Shown in pieces: positions 1-9,700 of a stretch of 64,000 nucleotides of DNA. The position numbers and the translations under genes are program-made. Source of the stretch: Amblyomma americanum (taxonomy: Eukaryota > Arthropoda > Arachnida > Ixodida > Ixodidae). Below the pieces are notes generated by a model that saw nothing but the letters and a program-made list of their open reading frames with translations, had not been told where the DNA came from and ran no database searches. The stretch is taken from the NCBI RefSeq assembly GCF_052857255.1, contig NC_135505.1:139908343-139972342 (forward strand), given 5' to 3'. Position 1 is the first letter of the stretch; the number at the start of each line of letters is the position of its first letter.

Positions 1-344
1 ACATCCAAGGGCATTCGCTGATGCCAGCGTGTTTTTGCGGGCGTGCTCCTTCGGGCGGAAAAAAATGTTCGGTGCTGTCGGCTGCAAGATCCATAGGCTG
101 CATTAGACCGTGAACGCGACTATGCTCCTGCGCGGTCGTACGCAGGGAGGGGCTTTGAGCAATGACGCAAAAGAGTCCATGTCGCATGATCACCAAAAGA
201 AAAAATACCGCAAAATAACACGGATCCAGTCCCGCCATCATAGAGTTCAAGCCAGTGAAATAACTCCATAAAGTTTGCAGATCGTTTAGCGTGGCTAAGC
301 GCGAAATATCGTGCAGTAGCGCTAGCTACGGTGAGCACTTAAGG

Positions 345-575
345 TCCTTGCGTGCTAAAGGCATTTGACCTAAACGCATTTGCCATAAAGACCTTTGACC
401 TGAATGCTTTCTATCTAAAGGCGTTTAACAGGAAGTCAGCAACTATGAAGGCCTTCACCTTACAGGCCTTTAACATAAGGCCTTTATCCTACAGAGATTT
501 GACGTAAATGCCCTTGACACGAAGGCCTTTGAGCTCAAGAATTTACCTTACAGGTATTTACCTTGAAGGCGTTGA
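345..575. repeat. Degenerate minisatellite, unit about 18-20 bp
   Basis: Many imperfect copies of a unit built around AAGGCCTTTGACCT follow one another, with variants such as AAGGCGTTTAACA and AAGGCCTTTATCCT. The units are diverged, so this is an old array. No coding potential is evident. Confidence 0.6.
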
Positions 576-719
576 TAAATGTGTGCCCTTAAGCCAAGCC
601 TTAACCAGGTGAAGGCATGCCAGGTGTACACACCTGGCAGGTTGCCCACAACCCGGTGGACAGGTGGGTCGCCTGCCACAGAGCAGGCTTCAGGAACATA
701 CGCATGCACGAAATCAGAA

Positions 720-1245
720 AATGTTTCGATGGAGGCGAAACGCAAAGACGCCTGTGTGCTGTGCGATGTCAGTGCACGTTTGATATCACCAGGTGGTCGA
801 AATTATTCCGGAGCCCTCCACTACGGCGCCTCTTCCTTTCTTCCTTTCTTTCGCTCCCTCCTTTATCCCTTCCCTTACGGCGCGGTTCAGGTGTCCAACG
901 ATATATGAGACAGATATTGCACCATTTCCTTTCCCCAAAAAACCAACCAACCAACCAACCGGAGACCTCCACTACGGCAGCTCTTTCTCTCCTTCTCCTT
1001 TCACTCCCTCCTTCCTCCCTACCCTTACGGCGCGGTCCGGTGTCCACCGGCATATGCGATACAATTCCGGAGCCCTCCACTACGTACGGCACCTCCTTCT
1101 TCTTTCACTCCCTTCCTTGTCCCTTCCCTTAAGGCGCGGTTCAGGTGTCCAACGATATAAGAGACAGATACTGCGCCATTTCCTTTTCCCCAAAAGCAAT
1201 TATTATTATTATTACTGCGCCATTTCACTTCCTCGAAAACCAATT
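720..1245 (+). mobile_element. Ruka-like SINE, headless, with rearranged repeated tails
   Basis: The body begins at GATGGAGGCGAAACGC and carries GATGTCAGTGCACG and GGTGGTCGAAATTATTCC. After an (AACC)n stretch near 945-960, the tail module (CTCCACTACGGC to GGTGTCCA) occurs twice more, at about 961-1060 and 1066-1245. It ends in CAATTATTATTATT. The tRNA-like head is missing. The structure suggests several insertions or tail duplications. Confidence 0.75.
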
Positions 1246-1259
1246 TGAATTCTTCCATG

Positions 1260-1765
1260 TAGCGCTACCGCACTAAAAGAAGCAACTACGACAGGGCTAC
1301 AAGAATAAGGCTACCGATAACAAAAAAAGAACAAATTCCCAGACGATCAGCACGATTCATGCGGAAAAGTATGTGTTTGCATTTGCGTTTCCCTGGAAGT
1401 GGAGAGAAAGATTTCCCTCTCTTCACTCTGCCTCCTGCTAACCGAGGCTTCACACGTGCTGGTCAGCTCGGACCCCAAGATTGATGTACGGGCAATCGAG
1501 CGGGCCAATGAGGTCACCGCCAGCCATGGGCTAGCGGCCAATCTAGTATGTGTCTCCTGCAACCTGCTCTCGACCAAATAAATGTTTTACAATCCAAAAA
1601 ATTCACACGCCATCGACGGACACTTTGCGATAATGGCTGTTACATTGCTAACGCATTAAAAGAATGTTCTTCCAGAGTTGAACAACTCTGGGTTTTACGC
1701 GGGCTTTAAGATGATTTAGGTGATGACTCCTCAATTTGAACTCACTAAATTCCATCTTCCGATCA
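1260..1765. other. No recognised feature
   Basis: I see no gene, splice-supported exon or known repeat here. The short ORFs lack recognisable domains. Confidence 0.4.
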
Positions 1766-1767
1766 TC

Positions 1768-2070
1768 CGAGGAAAAACGCTAAGGCGCCCGTGTGCTGTG
1801 CGATGTCAGTGCACGTTGAAGACCTCCAGGTGGTCGAAATTCTTCTTCTTCTTCTTCTTCTCCTCAAGTAATATTATTCCGGAGCCCTCTTCTTCTTCTT
1901 CTTCTTCTTCTTCTCCTCAAGTAATATGCACTACGGCACCTCTTCCTTCATTTCTTCTTTCACTCCCTCCTTTACCCCTTCCCTTACGGCGCGGTTCAGG
2001 TGTCCAACGATATATGAGACAGATACTGTGGCATTTACTTTACCCAAATAAAACAATTATTATTATTATA
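1768..2070 (+). mobile_element. Ruka-like SINE, headless, carrying duplicated (TTC)n insertions
   Basis: The body starts at GGAAAAACGCTAAGGCGC and ends in AAAACAATTATTATTATTA. Inside it, a (TTC)n-CTCCTCAAGTAATAT block occurs twice (about 1841-1875 and 1889-1927) and splits the conserved ATTCCGGAGCCCTCCACTACGG segment. The tRNA-like head is absent. Confidence 0.75.
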
Positions 2071-2079
2071 ATCCGAATT

Positions 2080-2790
2080 GAGATTTTGTCCTTTCATCAT
2101 AAAAATATTAAAGATGTTCCTGTCAATAAGAACTCCTAGTAATTCGAACAAATCCTCTGTCCTCTTTAGTAAGCGCCGTCGAGAGCCGACTGTAGAAACT
2201 CATGGTACCTGCAGCGCCCCCTCGTGGTAGCCACATGCGTTGCCTACTATGTTAGGCGCGTCGTGCTCAAAACACGCCATACTGATGGTTTCCTCACAAT
2301 GAACTACCAACTAGCCCCCGTTATTGTTCTGTTAGGTAAAGCGCAGTGCGAACCGGGCAGCTGTCGTTTCTGAGCGCACAGCACGGACGACGAATCGTTG
2401 TCATGTATTCCTCGTGAATGTCGGGGACCTGCGCGGTGACGAGATGGACAAGTGCAATGTGCCCACCTAATCTCTGAAAAGATGGACGCGATGGCAGCGT
2501 CCACCCCCAGCCTCCCGGCTTGCACAGCCTTTGCAATTAAACTCGTCAGTACACAACGAAAGTGCGGGCCACCAAACGGTGTACTGCAGGTATCGCTTGC
2601 CAGGTGCTCTCGTGTTTCCATTAACACTTCAGCGCTCTGTACAATACTTATCTCTTTCGTATCTAATTTTTTTATTTATACTCCCCAACCAGGCTTTCTT
2701 TTCTTGATTCTCGAAGTCCAGTTCATCTTACTAAACTAAACGCCCCTTTCACGGATAGAGATTCCAACCACGGATCAGTAGGAGAACGCT
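2080..2790. other. No recognised feature
   Basis: Unique-looking sequence. ORFs at 2304-2627 (-) and 2452-2739 (+) overlap each other and match no family I recognise. Confidence 0.35.
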
Positions 2791-2792
2791 AA

Positions 2793-2868
2793 CCACTCAG
2801 CCACCGCGGATCCGTAGTACCCGGGTTCGAACCCGACCGCGCCGGCCGCGTTTCCATGGAGGCGAGGG
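2793..2868. repeat. Chimeric fragments of SINE tRNA-like heads
   Basis: CTAACCACTCAGCCACCGCGG is a head in minus orientation. It is followed at once by GGGTTCGAACCCGACCGCG and GCGTTTCCATGGAGGCGA in plus orientation. Two opposite SINE pieces have been joined. Confidence 0.5.
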
Positions 2869-3130
2869 TCCTTCCTTTTGTCCGTCAATATTTCTAGAAA
2901 TACATTTTCAATATCTCGCGAGTTTAGGTCGGGCTCTATGGCTGCAATGTTGCGTTTAACGAAGGTTGGCATGTGCCCAACTGGCGTCACGCCTGTACCG
3001 CGAAATGCTCAACTGGTAGCCTAGTGTAGCTCCCGCTACAATAAGCGTTATTAACGCGGCAGCGTTAAGGACCCCGTGTCGCAGAAAAGCCGGTGTCGTC
3101 GCCGTCGCCGGGGTTGGCCGTGAGCGGAAA

Positions 3131-3475
3131 ATGGAGCAGTATACGGCGCATCTCGATGGACACCTGAACCGCGCCGTAAAGGAAGGGATTTTCCTTCCCT
3201 TACGGCAGGTACGGGTGTCCAGCGAGAACTGTGACAGGCGTCATTTAATTTCCTTAAAGCCAATTTCCATTTCATTTTCCTTCCCTTACAGTCTGGTTCG
3301 GGTGTCCACCGAGATATGTGAAACAGACGTGCTTTCGTTAAATTGTCCAGCGGGCCACGCGTCGCGCCGAACGGGCGATGGCGTTCCGTGGGCACCTTGG
3401 CAACGCTGCAACACGCTGTCGCGTCTCACTCTTAGACTAAGCTTAAGCGTGCTCCAAATTTTATTATTGAAGAGT
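3131..3475 (+). repeat. Interspersed repeat sharing SINE tail modules; second copy inverted at 27.4-27.7 kb
   Basis: The segment contains GGACACCTGAACCGCGCCGTAA followed by inverted tail pieces and then TTAAATTGTCCAGCG, GATGGCGTTCCGTGG and a TAAGCTTAAGCGT motif. The same order appears on the opposite strand at about 27355-27690 (CGCTTAAGCTT, CCACGGAACGCCATC, GGACAATTTAA). Two copies define a repeat family distinct from the standard SINE. Confidence 0.6.
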
Positions 3476-3499
3476 GGTTTATTGTAGAGCTGAAAAGGC

Positions 3500-4140
3500 T
3501 GGCGGCGTAACAGTTACACAAACTGCCCCAGCAGCGGCGGCACCAGTACAGACTTCCAGAGCGAGCTCGAGCTCTCCAACGCGCGTGGCAGCCGGTCGCC
3601 GAGGCCGGCCGAACCTCTTCATTGTCGTCGATGGTGGCGCACTGTCGTCTTCTTCATTGCAACTGCCCCGGCGACAAGAGGAAGCCATCCTGGCGACTCA
3701 GGGCGAAGAGATGACAAGGGGGTCGTAGTACGGCTTTAGCCGGCTGACATGAACAATTTCGCGCCCCCGACAGCGGCGATCCGAAGAGGGGGTCACTGGC
3801 TCGACGGTGTAGTTCATAGGTGATGTGCGCTCCAAGACACGATAAGTGCCGAGGTACTTGACTGCAAACTTGGAGGCAGCGGCACAGACAACCAGACGAG
3901 CGAGTCAGTGGGAAAGTCATGGGCGGACTGGCCGCGGTCACTCGCATATGTGCGGATCGAGGCCTTGAGTTGTACTCGTCAACGAGCAAGCCAGCTGGCG
4001 GCACTGCTCGGCATGGTGGCCAACGTCAGAGAGAAAAGTGCATTCTGAGCTGTCGGGGTGGTGGGGAACGATGGTATCCAGGAGACAAGAAGGTTCACGG
4101 CCATATGAAAGAGAGAACGGAGAAAAACCGGTTGTGGCCA
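3500..4140 (-). pseudogene. Ty3/Gypsy-like integrase C-terminal fragment
   Basis: On the minus strand, translation across about 3725-3870 gives a string typical of the end of Gypsy-type polyproteins: a KYLGTYRVLERTSPMNYTVE stretch, then GREIVHVSRLKPYYDP. An upstream block in other frames (about 3938-4141) resembles the preceding integrase tail. Frames are broken, so it is a relic. No LTR could be fixed. Confidence 0.65.
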
Positions 4141-4409
4141 AACCTCTTCATCGTGATCGATGGTGGCGACTGTAGTCTTCATTACATTATCATTATTACA
4201 TTCGCTGCGAAGTATAAGCCATCTGCCCCCCTCCCCACGAAGAAAAAGAAAGAAGGACCAGCACGTGCAATGGGCAGCCCCATCGCCATCATCACCCTTC
4301 GCGAGCTTCGCCGCAACCACGAGCGCACGAGCGACTCGAGCGTTCGCCTGTAGCCCCGCGGACGCAAGCGGTCAGGGCATCGAGTTCTTGGCTCTACCGC
4401 CGCCGCTTT

Positions 4410-4570
4410 CTGCCTGCCTGCCTGCCTGCCGGAGCCTGGTGACGGACCATCGCGGGCGTTCAAGCCAGCTCTGTGAGGTCAGCTGTCATGTTCTCTCGGG
4501 GTGGGGTGGGGTGGGCGCGGGGGGGGGGGGGGGTTAGATAGCTGTCCCCCAGCTCGGATAGCTGGGGGAT
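4410..4570. repeat. (CTGC)n, poly-G run and adjacent hairpin
   Basis: A short (CTGC)n run lies near 4410-4431 and a run of 15 G at 4519-4533. CCCCCAGCT (4546-4554) pairs with AGCTGGGGG (4560-4568). Such a G run next to a hairpin is prone to slippage. Confidence 0.6.
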
Positions 4571-4599
4571 AGCGGGGGACAGAAAACAGCCTCGATTTC

Positions 4600-5330
4600 A
4601 GGGGATAGCTGTAGGCAAGGCCTTCAATACAGTTACCGCGGAATTCTCTTTGCAGTTTTCGTAGCTAGAACGCGTTTCGTTGATGGTCGATGGTAATGGC
4701 ACTCGGGTAGGCCTAACTCGCGAGGGCTATATGGGTGGTTACAGGAGACGCTGGAGCGCGTGTCTTTCAGAGCTCATTGGTCGTGCTCGTTGCCGAGTCC
4801 CGCTTTGTAACCTGGCTACGCCCTGTGTCTACTTCGCTGAGCTAATGGTGGCGATGAGCTTAGCATGTGGAGGGGCCGGCAAGGGGCGGGAAGTTTCTTC
4901 TACGTTCGTCGTCCTAAGCTCATAAACGATTCTGTACCTGCCCTCTTTTGTTCACCTATTTCGCAAATGATGTTGCCAGGAACCAGAGCAGTTAATCCAT
5001 CTCGAATTTTTTAGTGATGTGCAGTGTACATTGCTGCCTCCGGGTGTCGCGACAATCGGCAAACCTCCGATGTTTGACGTCCTGCACTGAAATAAGTATT
5101 CTAGGTCACTATTGACCCTATGACACAGACGGATTTCAATGTATGGGCACTGAGGGGACAAGTTGGCAACTACGTGGGTCTGGATCACTTTGATCATGGC
5201 GTGGGTCTGAGCTATGTCAGCATAGAAAAGGCACATCTTGTGGCAATTGACAAATGCTGAGGATGGGATACGGATTAGGCAGAGGAAGACATTTGAGCAG
5301 TCTCCATGAAAGTGATTTACAAATTCCTAC
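4600..5330. other. No recognised feature
   Basis: No known repeat or supportable coding exon seen. Confidence 0.35.
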
Positions 5331-5339
5331 TCTTACTTA

Positions 5340-5560
5340 ATCGCAATGGTAGACTGTCCTGCGTGTGACAGCGGCGGGTGCGGCGAAACAATAGAGCATC
5401 TACTTTGTGACTGCCCTCGGTTTGAGCGTGGGCGTGCCCTCCTGGGCGCAACTCTGCGCCGCTTAGATCCTTGTCCGCTAACAGAAGCCGAGATTCTGGT
5501 CCTTGGACTAATACTTCTTCGCAGAGGACAGTTATGAAGGTGTTTCTCAAGTTCTTGAAG
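5340..5560 (+). pseudogene. LINE polyprotein C-terminal fragment (cysteine-rich segment)
   Basis: Positions 5346-5537 translate to a C-x2-C...ETIEHLLCDCPRFERGR stretch followed by LDPCPLTEAEIL. A C-x2-C...H-x3-C type segment followed by an R-rich helix is common at the end of Jockey/I/R1-like LINE ORF2 proteins. Only this piece is left, and the element family is not settled. Confidence 0.6.
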
Positions 5561-5928
5561 GACACAGGATTATGTTCAAGGTTATATACTTTCAGGGTGT
5601 GCCCTGGGTACCCTGTTAATGACCTAAGGACAGATGGAAAAGTGACCTCCATGTATTGTCTCCACTTTCCATTCCTCCCCCCGTTCCCCTTTCCACGTAA
5701 AAGGGTAGCGTACTGGGTGTCATTTAGTTAACCCCTTCTGCTTTTTCCGTTAATCTTTCTTTTCTCTCTCTCTACAAAGGGTCAGGTGCAAGTGGTGATG
5801 GACACAGGAACTTCAGAAATAACGTGGTCTTGCCAGGTTCAAGGTAGGAATAATCTTTAGTTTACTGTCAGAGGCCTCTGTCGTGCAGCATAGGATTAAC
5901 TCTGACGCCGATGAATTCACCCAAGCCT

Positions 5929-6154
5929 CCGCCGCGGTGGCTCAGTGGTTATGGCGCTGGGCTGCTGACTCGAAAGACGCGGCTTCGATCCTGTCCGCGG
6001 CGGTCGAATTTCGAAGGAGGTGAAATTCTAGAGGGCCGAGAACTGCGCGATGTCAGTGCACGTTAAAGAATCTAGGTGGTCGAAATTTTCGTAGCCCTTC
6101 ACTACGGCGTCCCTCATAGCCCGAGTCGCTTTGGGACGTTAATCCCCCATAAAT
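5929..6154 (+). mobile_element. tRNA-headed SINE, type B (tail GACGTTAA..CCCCCATAAA)
   Basis: Head GCCGCGGTGGCTCAGTGGTT with a B-box-like GCTTCGATCC, then GGTGAAATTCTAGAGG, GATGTCAGTGCACGTTAAAG and the tail GTCGCTTTGGGACGTTAATC. It shares head and centre with the Ruka-like type A but has a different 3' tail. Confidence 0.85.
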
Positions 6155-6382
6155 AATAATAATATTATTAATTGCTTCTGGGGGACAAGAAATGGTGCAG
6201 TATATGTCTCATCTATCGTTGGGCACCTGAACCGCGCCGTAAGGGAAGGTTGAAGGAGGGAGTGAAAGAAGAGAGGAAGAAAGAGGTGCCGTAGTGGAGG
6301 GCTCCGGAATAATTTCGACCACCCGGGGATCTTTAACTTCCACTGACATCGCACAGCACACGGGCGCCTTAGCGTTTATGAA
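6155..6382 (-). mobile_element. Ruka-like SINE type A, head missing
   Basis: Reads on the minus strand. The (AAT)n/ATTATTAATTG tail abuts the type B SINE at 6154, and the body runs to the GGGCGCCTTAGCGTTT end. The tRNA-like head is lost. Confidence 0.8.
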
Positions 6383-6444
6383 CCAGAATTCACCCAAGCC
6401 AGTTCTAACTTTGTGGTTTTGAATTCTGCTGTTCTCTCGTAGAC

Positions 6445-6729
6445 ATGGAGTGCTTAAGGTATTCGTGCTACCACTGCCAGAAGGTGTTCAACGGTCCAGT
6501 GCCGTACCTGAGCCACATGAAGAGCGAGAAGCACAGACAGAAGGCATGCGTCGGCGATGACATCAGCGTGGCGACCAGGCGAACCGTGGCCGAGACCATC
6601 GAGGGTTCCGCCTCTGGTCTCGCTTTCGGACCACTGCAAGCGCTGTTGCGCAAAGCGAGGCCGTACTCATTCTGCGAGCTCTGCAAGGTTGCCCTTAACT
6701 CTGAGTCGGCCATGGACATCCACAACAAG
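6445..6729 (+). CDS. Zinc-finger gene A, coding exon 1
   Basis: The exon has 95 codons starting at ATG 6445 and ending CACAACAAG|gtgcgt (phase 0). It encodes finger 1 (CYHC...H-x5-H), a linker rich in A, S and R, and the first three metal ligands of finger 2. The ATG follows a possible acceptor CTCTCGTAG by two bases, as in gene B, where the ATG directly follows TTTTGCAG. That supports this start. Confidence 0.85.
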
Positions 6730-9700
6730 GTGCGTCTTTTTGCTTCTTATCTGCGCGACTGGTTTCACCTCCGAAACTATTTTTTCGTTCCTGGATAGGA
6801 GATTAATACTACCAGCGAGACAACTATAGATGCACTAAATAAGGAGCACGCAAGAATTCATTCGAGTGCGCCTCTGTTGTGACGCTGAGCTTATGGTAAA
6901 AAAAAGAGTGGACACTTAAGCTCCATGTTAAGGGTACGACGCGATAGCGTAGTGGGTTAAGCTTTCCATTCTGAACATTTGACACCTTTGATAATAGTAA
7001 TAATAATTGGTTTTTGGGGAAAGGAAATGGCGCAGTATCTGTCTCATATATCTTTGGACACCTGAACCGCGCCGCATGGGAAGGGGTAAAGGAGGGAGTG
7101 GAAGAAGGAAGAAGAGGTGCCGTAGTGGAGGGCTCCGGAATAATTTCGACCACCTGGGGATCTTTAACGTGCACTGACATCGCACAGCACACGGGCGCCT
7201 TAGCGTTCTTCCTCCATCAAAACGCAGCCGCCGCGGTCGGGTTCGAACCCGGGAACTCCGGATCAGTAGTCAAGCGCCCTAACCACTGAGCCACCGCGGC
7301 GGGGCACACCTTTGAACGGATTTGTCATATTTTTGCGATTCTTTCAATTAATAAATTGGTCAATTACACACTATTTTTCTTAATTGGCATCATCATGAAT
7401 TGGCTTTTCATTCAGAGCATTTTTACACCTTTTAACCCCTCTTATTCCAATTTATATTTATTTCTTTAATTGCTCAATTAACCCCAATGATTTCATTAAC
7501 TCGTCATCGCCTATTACACACCAGTAATCAATCACTAGAACCACAAATTACCATGCTACGATTTTTTTACGCAACCCCCGATTACTTCCGACACGCGGGG
7601 CCGACTAATAATAATAATAATATAATTGGTTTTAGAGGAAAGGAAATGGCGCAGTATCTGTCTCATATATCGTTGGACACCTGAACCGCGCCGTAAGGGA
7701 AGAGATAAAGGAGGGAGTGAAAGAAGAAAGGAAGAAGAGGTGCCGTAGTGGAGGGCTCCGGAATAATTTCGACCACCTGGGGATCTTTAATGTGCACTGA
7801 CATCGCACAGCACACGGGCGCCTTATCGTATACTGGGCCGACTGCGCCGACTGCTTTTCGACCGAACGAGCTGTATACGCTATCGCTTGAAAATTGGCTA
7901 AGCTAAGCAGCGGTCTAGTTGAACGTTTAACGATCGGCTTGAGTCAGCGGCTGCTTCGCGCTGGCGCTTCCTACGCTCTCGCTTCAGCGCGGATCTCCTA
8001 CCTAGCACGAACCTCGTACAAGACGGGCTACCCCTATATTTCATTTACCATATTGTTATCTTTCTCTTGAAAGAACTAATAAAAGTACAATAAAAAAGCA
8101 GCTTTGCGCCACCCACGCGCGTATGATTTTGTTACTTTGTTGCTATGGCCGCTCATGGAGGGAATCTTGGCTGAGCTCCCTCTCGTCGAACACTTTAGTT
8201 TCCGAGCTGCTGCTACTGTGAGCTCATGACCTTCGCGTCCCCGATAACGAGCAGCGGGTGGTACCCCGGCGTTCCCCTCCATTTTCTCCTCCTATTTCTT
8301 TCCTTTTTCTCATTGCTGTCCCTCTATTTGTTGTCTTATCTTTTTCTCCTGGCTGCTTTGATCGGTGACCTTGGACGGGCTTCATCCACGCGAGGAGCTT
8401 CGAGGTAGGCTCCGTATCACTCTTCACGCCCTAAAAAAAGCGGTTTGGAACGACACGCACGCCAAGTGCTGGGAGGGATGAATTCTTTATTCATCGGAAC
8501 GCGCTGCTTTTATAGGCAAGTCACGCATGCACACTGGCGATGCGCTTGTCAGTGCCGAGCAACAGCATTAATTTCTCCCCTTCTTTTTCGTTTTGCTTGT
8601 AGCCCCAGCGGTCTGGTTACCGTCTCGCTCTTGTGCTTCGTCGTAGAGGAACGGGGGAAGATTGCTGCGGTTGTTCCACGCTCGGCTCACTAACGGCGTT
8701 GGGGGCTAACAAGAGCAGATCCCCGGAGGGTTATAATTTGTTTTGGGGGAAATGGCGCAGTATCTGTCTCACATATCGTTGGACACCTGAACCGCGCCGT
8801 AAGGGAAGGGATAAAGGAGGGAGTGAAAGAAGAAAGGAAGAAAGAGGTTCCGTAGTGGAGGGCTCCGGAATAATTTCGACCACCTGGGGATCTTTAACGT
8901 GCTCTGACATCGCGCAGCATACGGGCGCCTTAGCGTTTTGGCTCCATAAAAACGCAGCCGCCCCGGTCGGGTTCGAACCCGGAAACTCCGGAGCAGTAGC
9001 CGAGCGCCATAACCACTGAGCCACCGCGGCGGGGCAGGCTTTTGTCCGGGGATTCCGCCTGTGGGGTAATCGGCTCGTTCTGGTCTCTGTCTGGTTGCGC
9101 TGCGGATCTCAAACCCTTGTCGGGATCTGGAGCTTCCAAGGGGTTGCTGTGCGAACTGAGAAGGCTGGTGCATGAGAAATGAAACAGGATGACGAAGTAC
9201 TTCGCGATCAGGAACAGGAAACGCAGCCTTGACCATGTGATCACTATGTCCTAAACGTTCTTAGTTAATGCTTACGACGTGTGTTACGGCGCTAACTCGT
9301 CTGAAAATGATGCCGACTAGCTATGCGAATCACCTGGTTCCTTAACACGCACTCTGTCTCCTTTGAACTCGCTCCATCGTGCGTGAAGTTCAGTGCGGCG
9401 TCTCCGGGTAGTCACTAAGCCGATGATGCAGCCGAGCCGGGCGGGTTTTTGGCGTATACTAAATAAACAGCTCCGCTGGTGTCTTTCCCCTTGCTGCACA
9501 TGGTGTGTTCCTGTAGCGGAAAAGGAATCGATCAACGCGGTGCTCAAAAGACCTTCGGACACCCTGTTTCTCTTCATCCTGCAATTGTTTTTGCAGGTCT
9601 TTTTTAATAGCCTGAACCGGCGTTCTGCAGTGCCATTCGACGCTGGGCGATAAGGAGGCGTATCCCATTCGCCGACAGAAACGTCACATTCTCTCGATGC

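Noticed and set aside
769..1248. Overlapping small proteins rich in S, P and L
   Set aside because: They are translations of the SINE body (RCQCTLKIPRWSKLFRSPPL-type strings occur at every copy).
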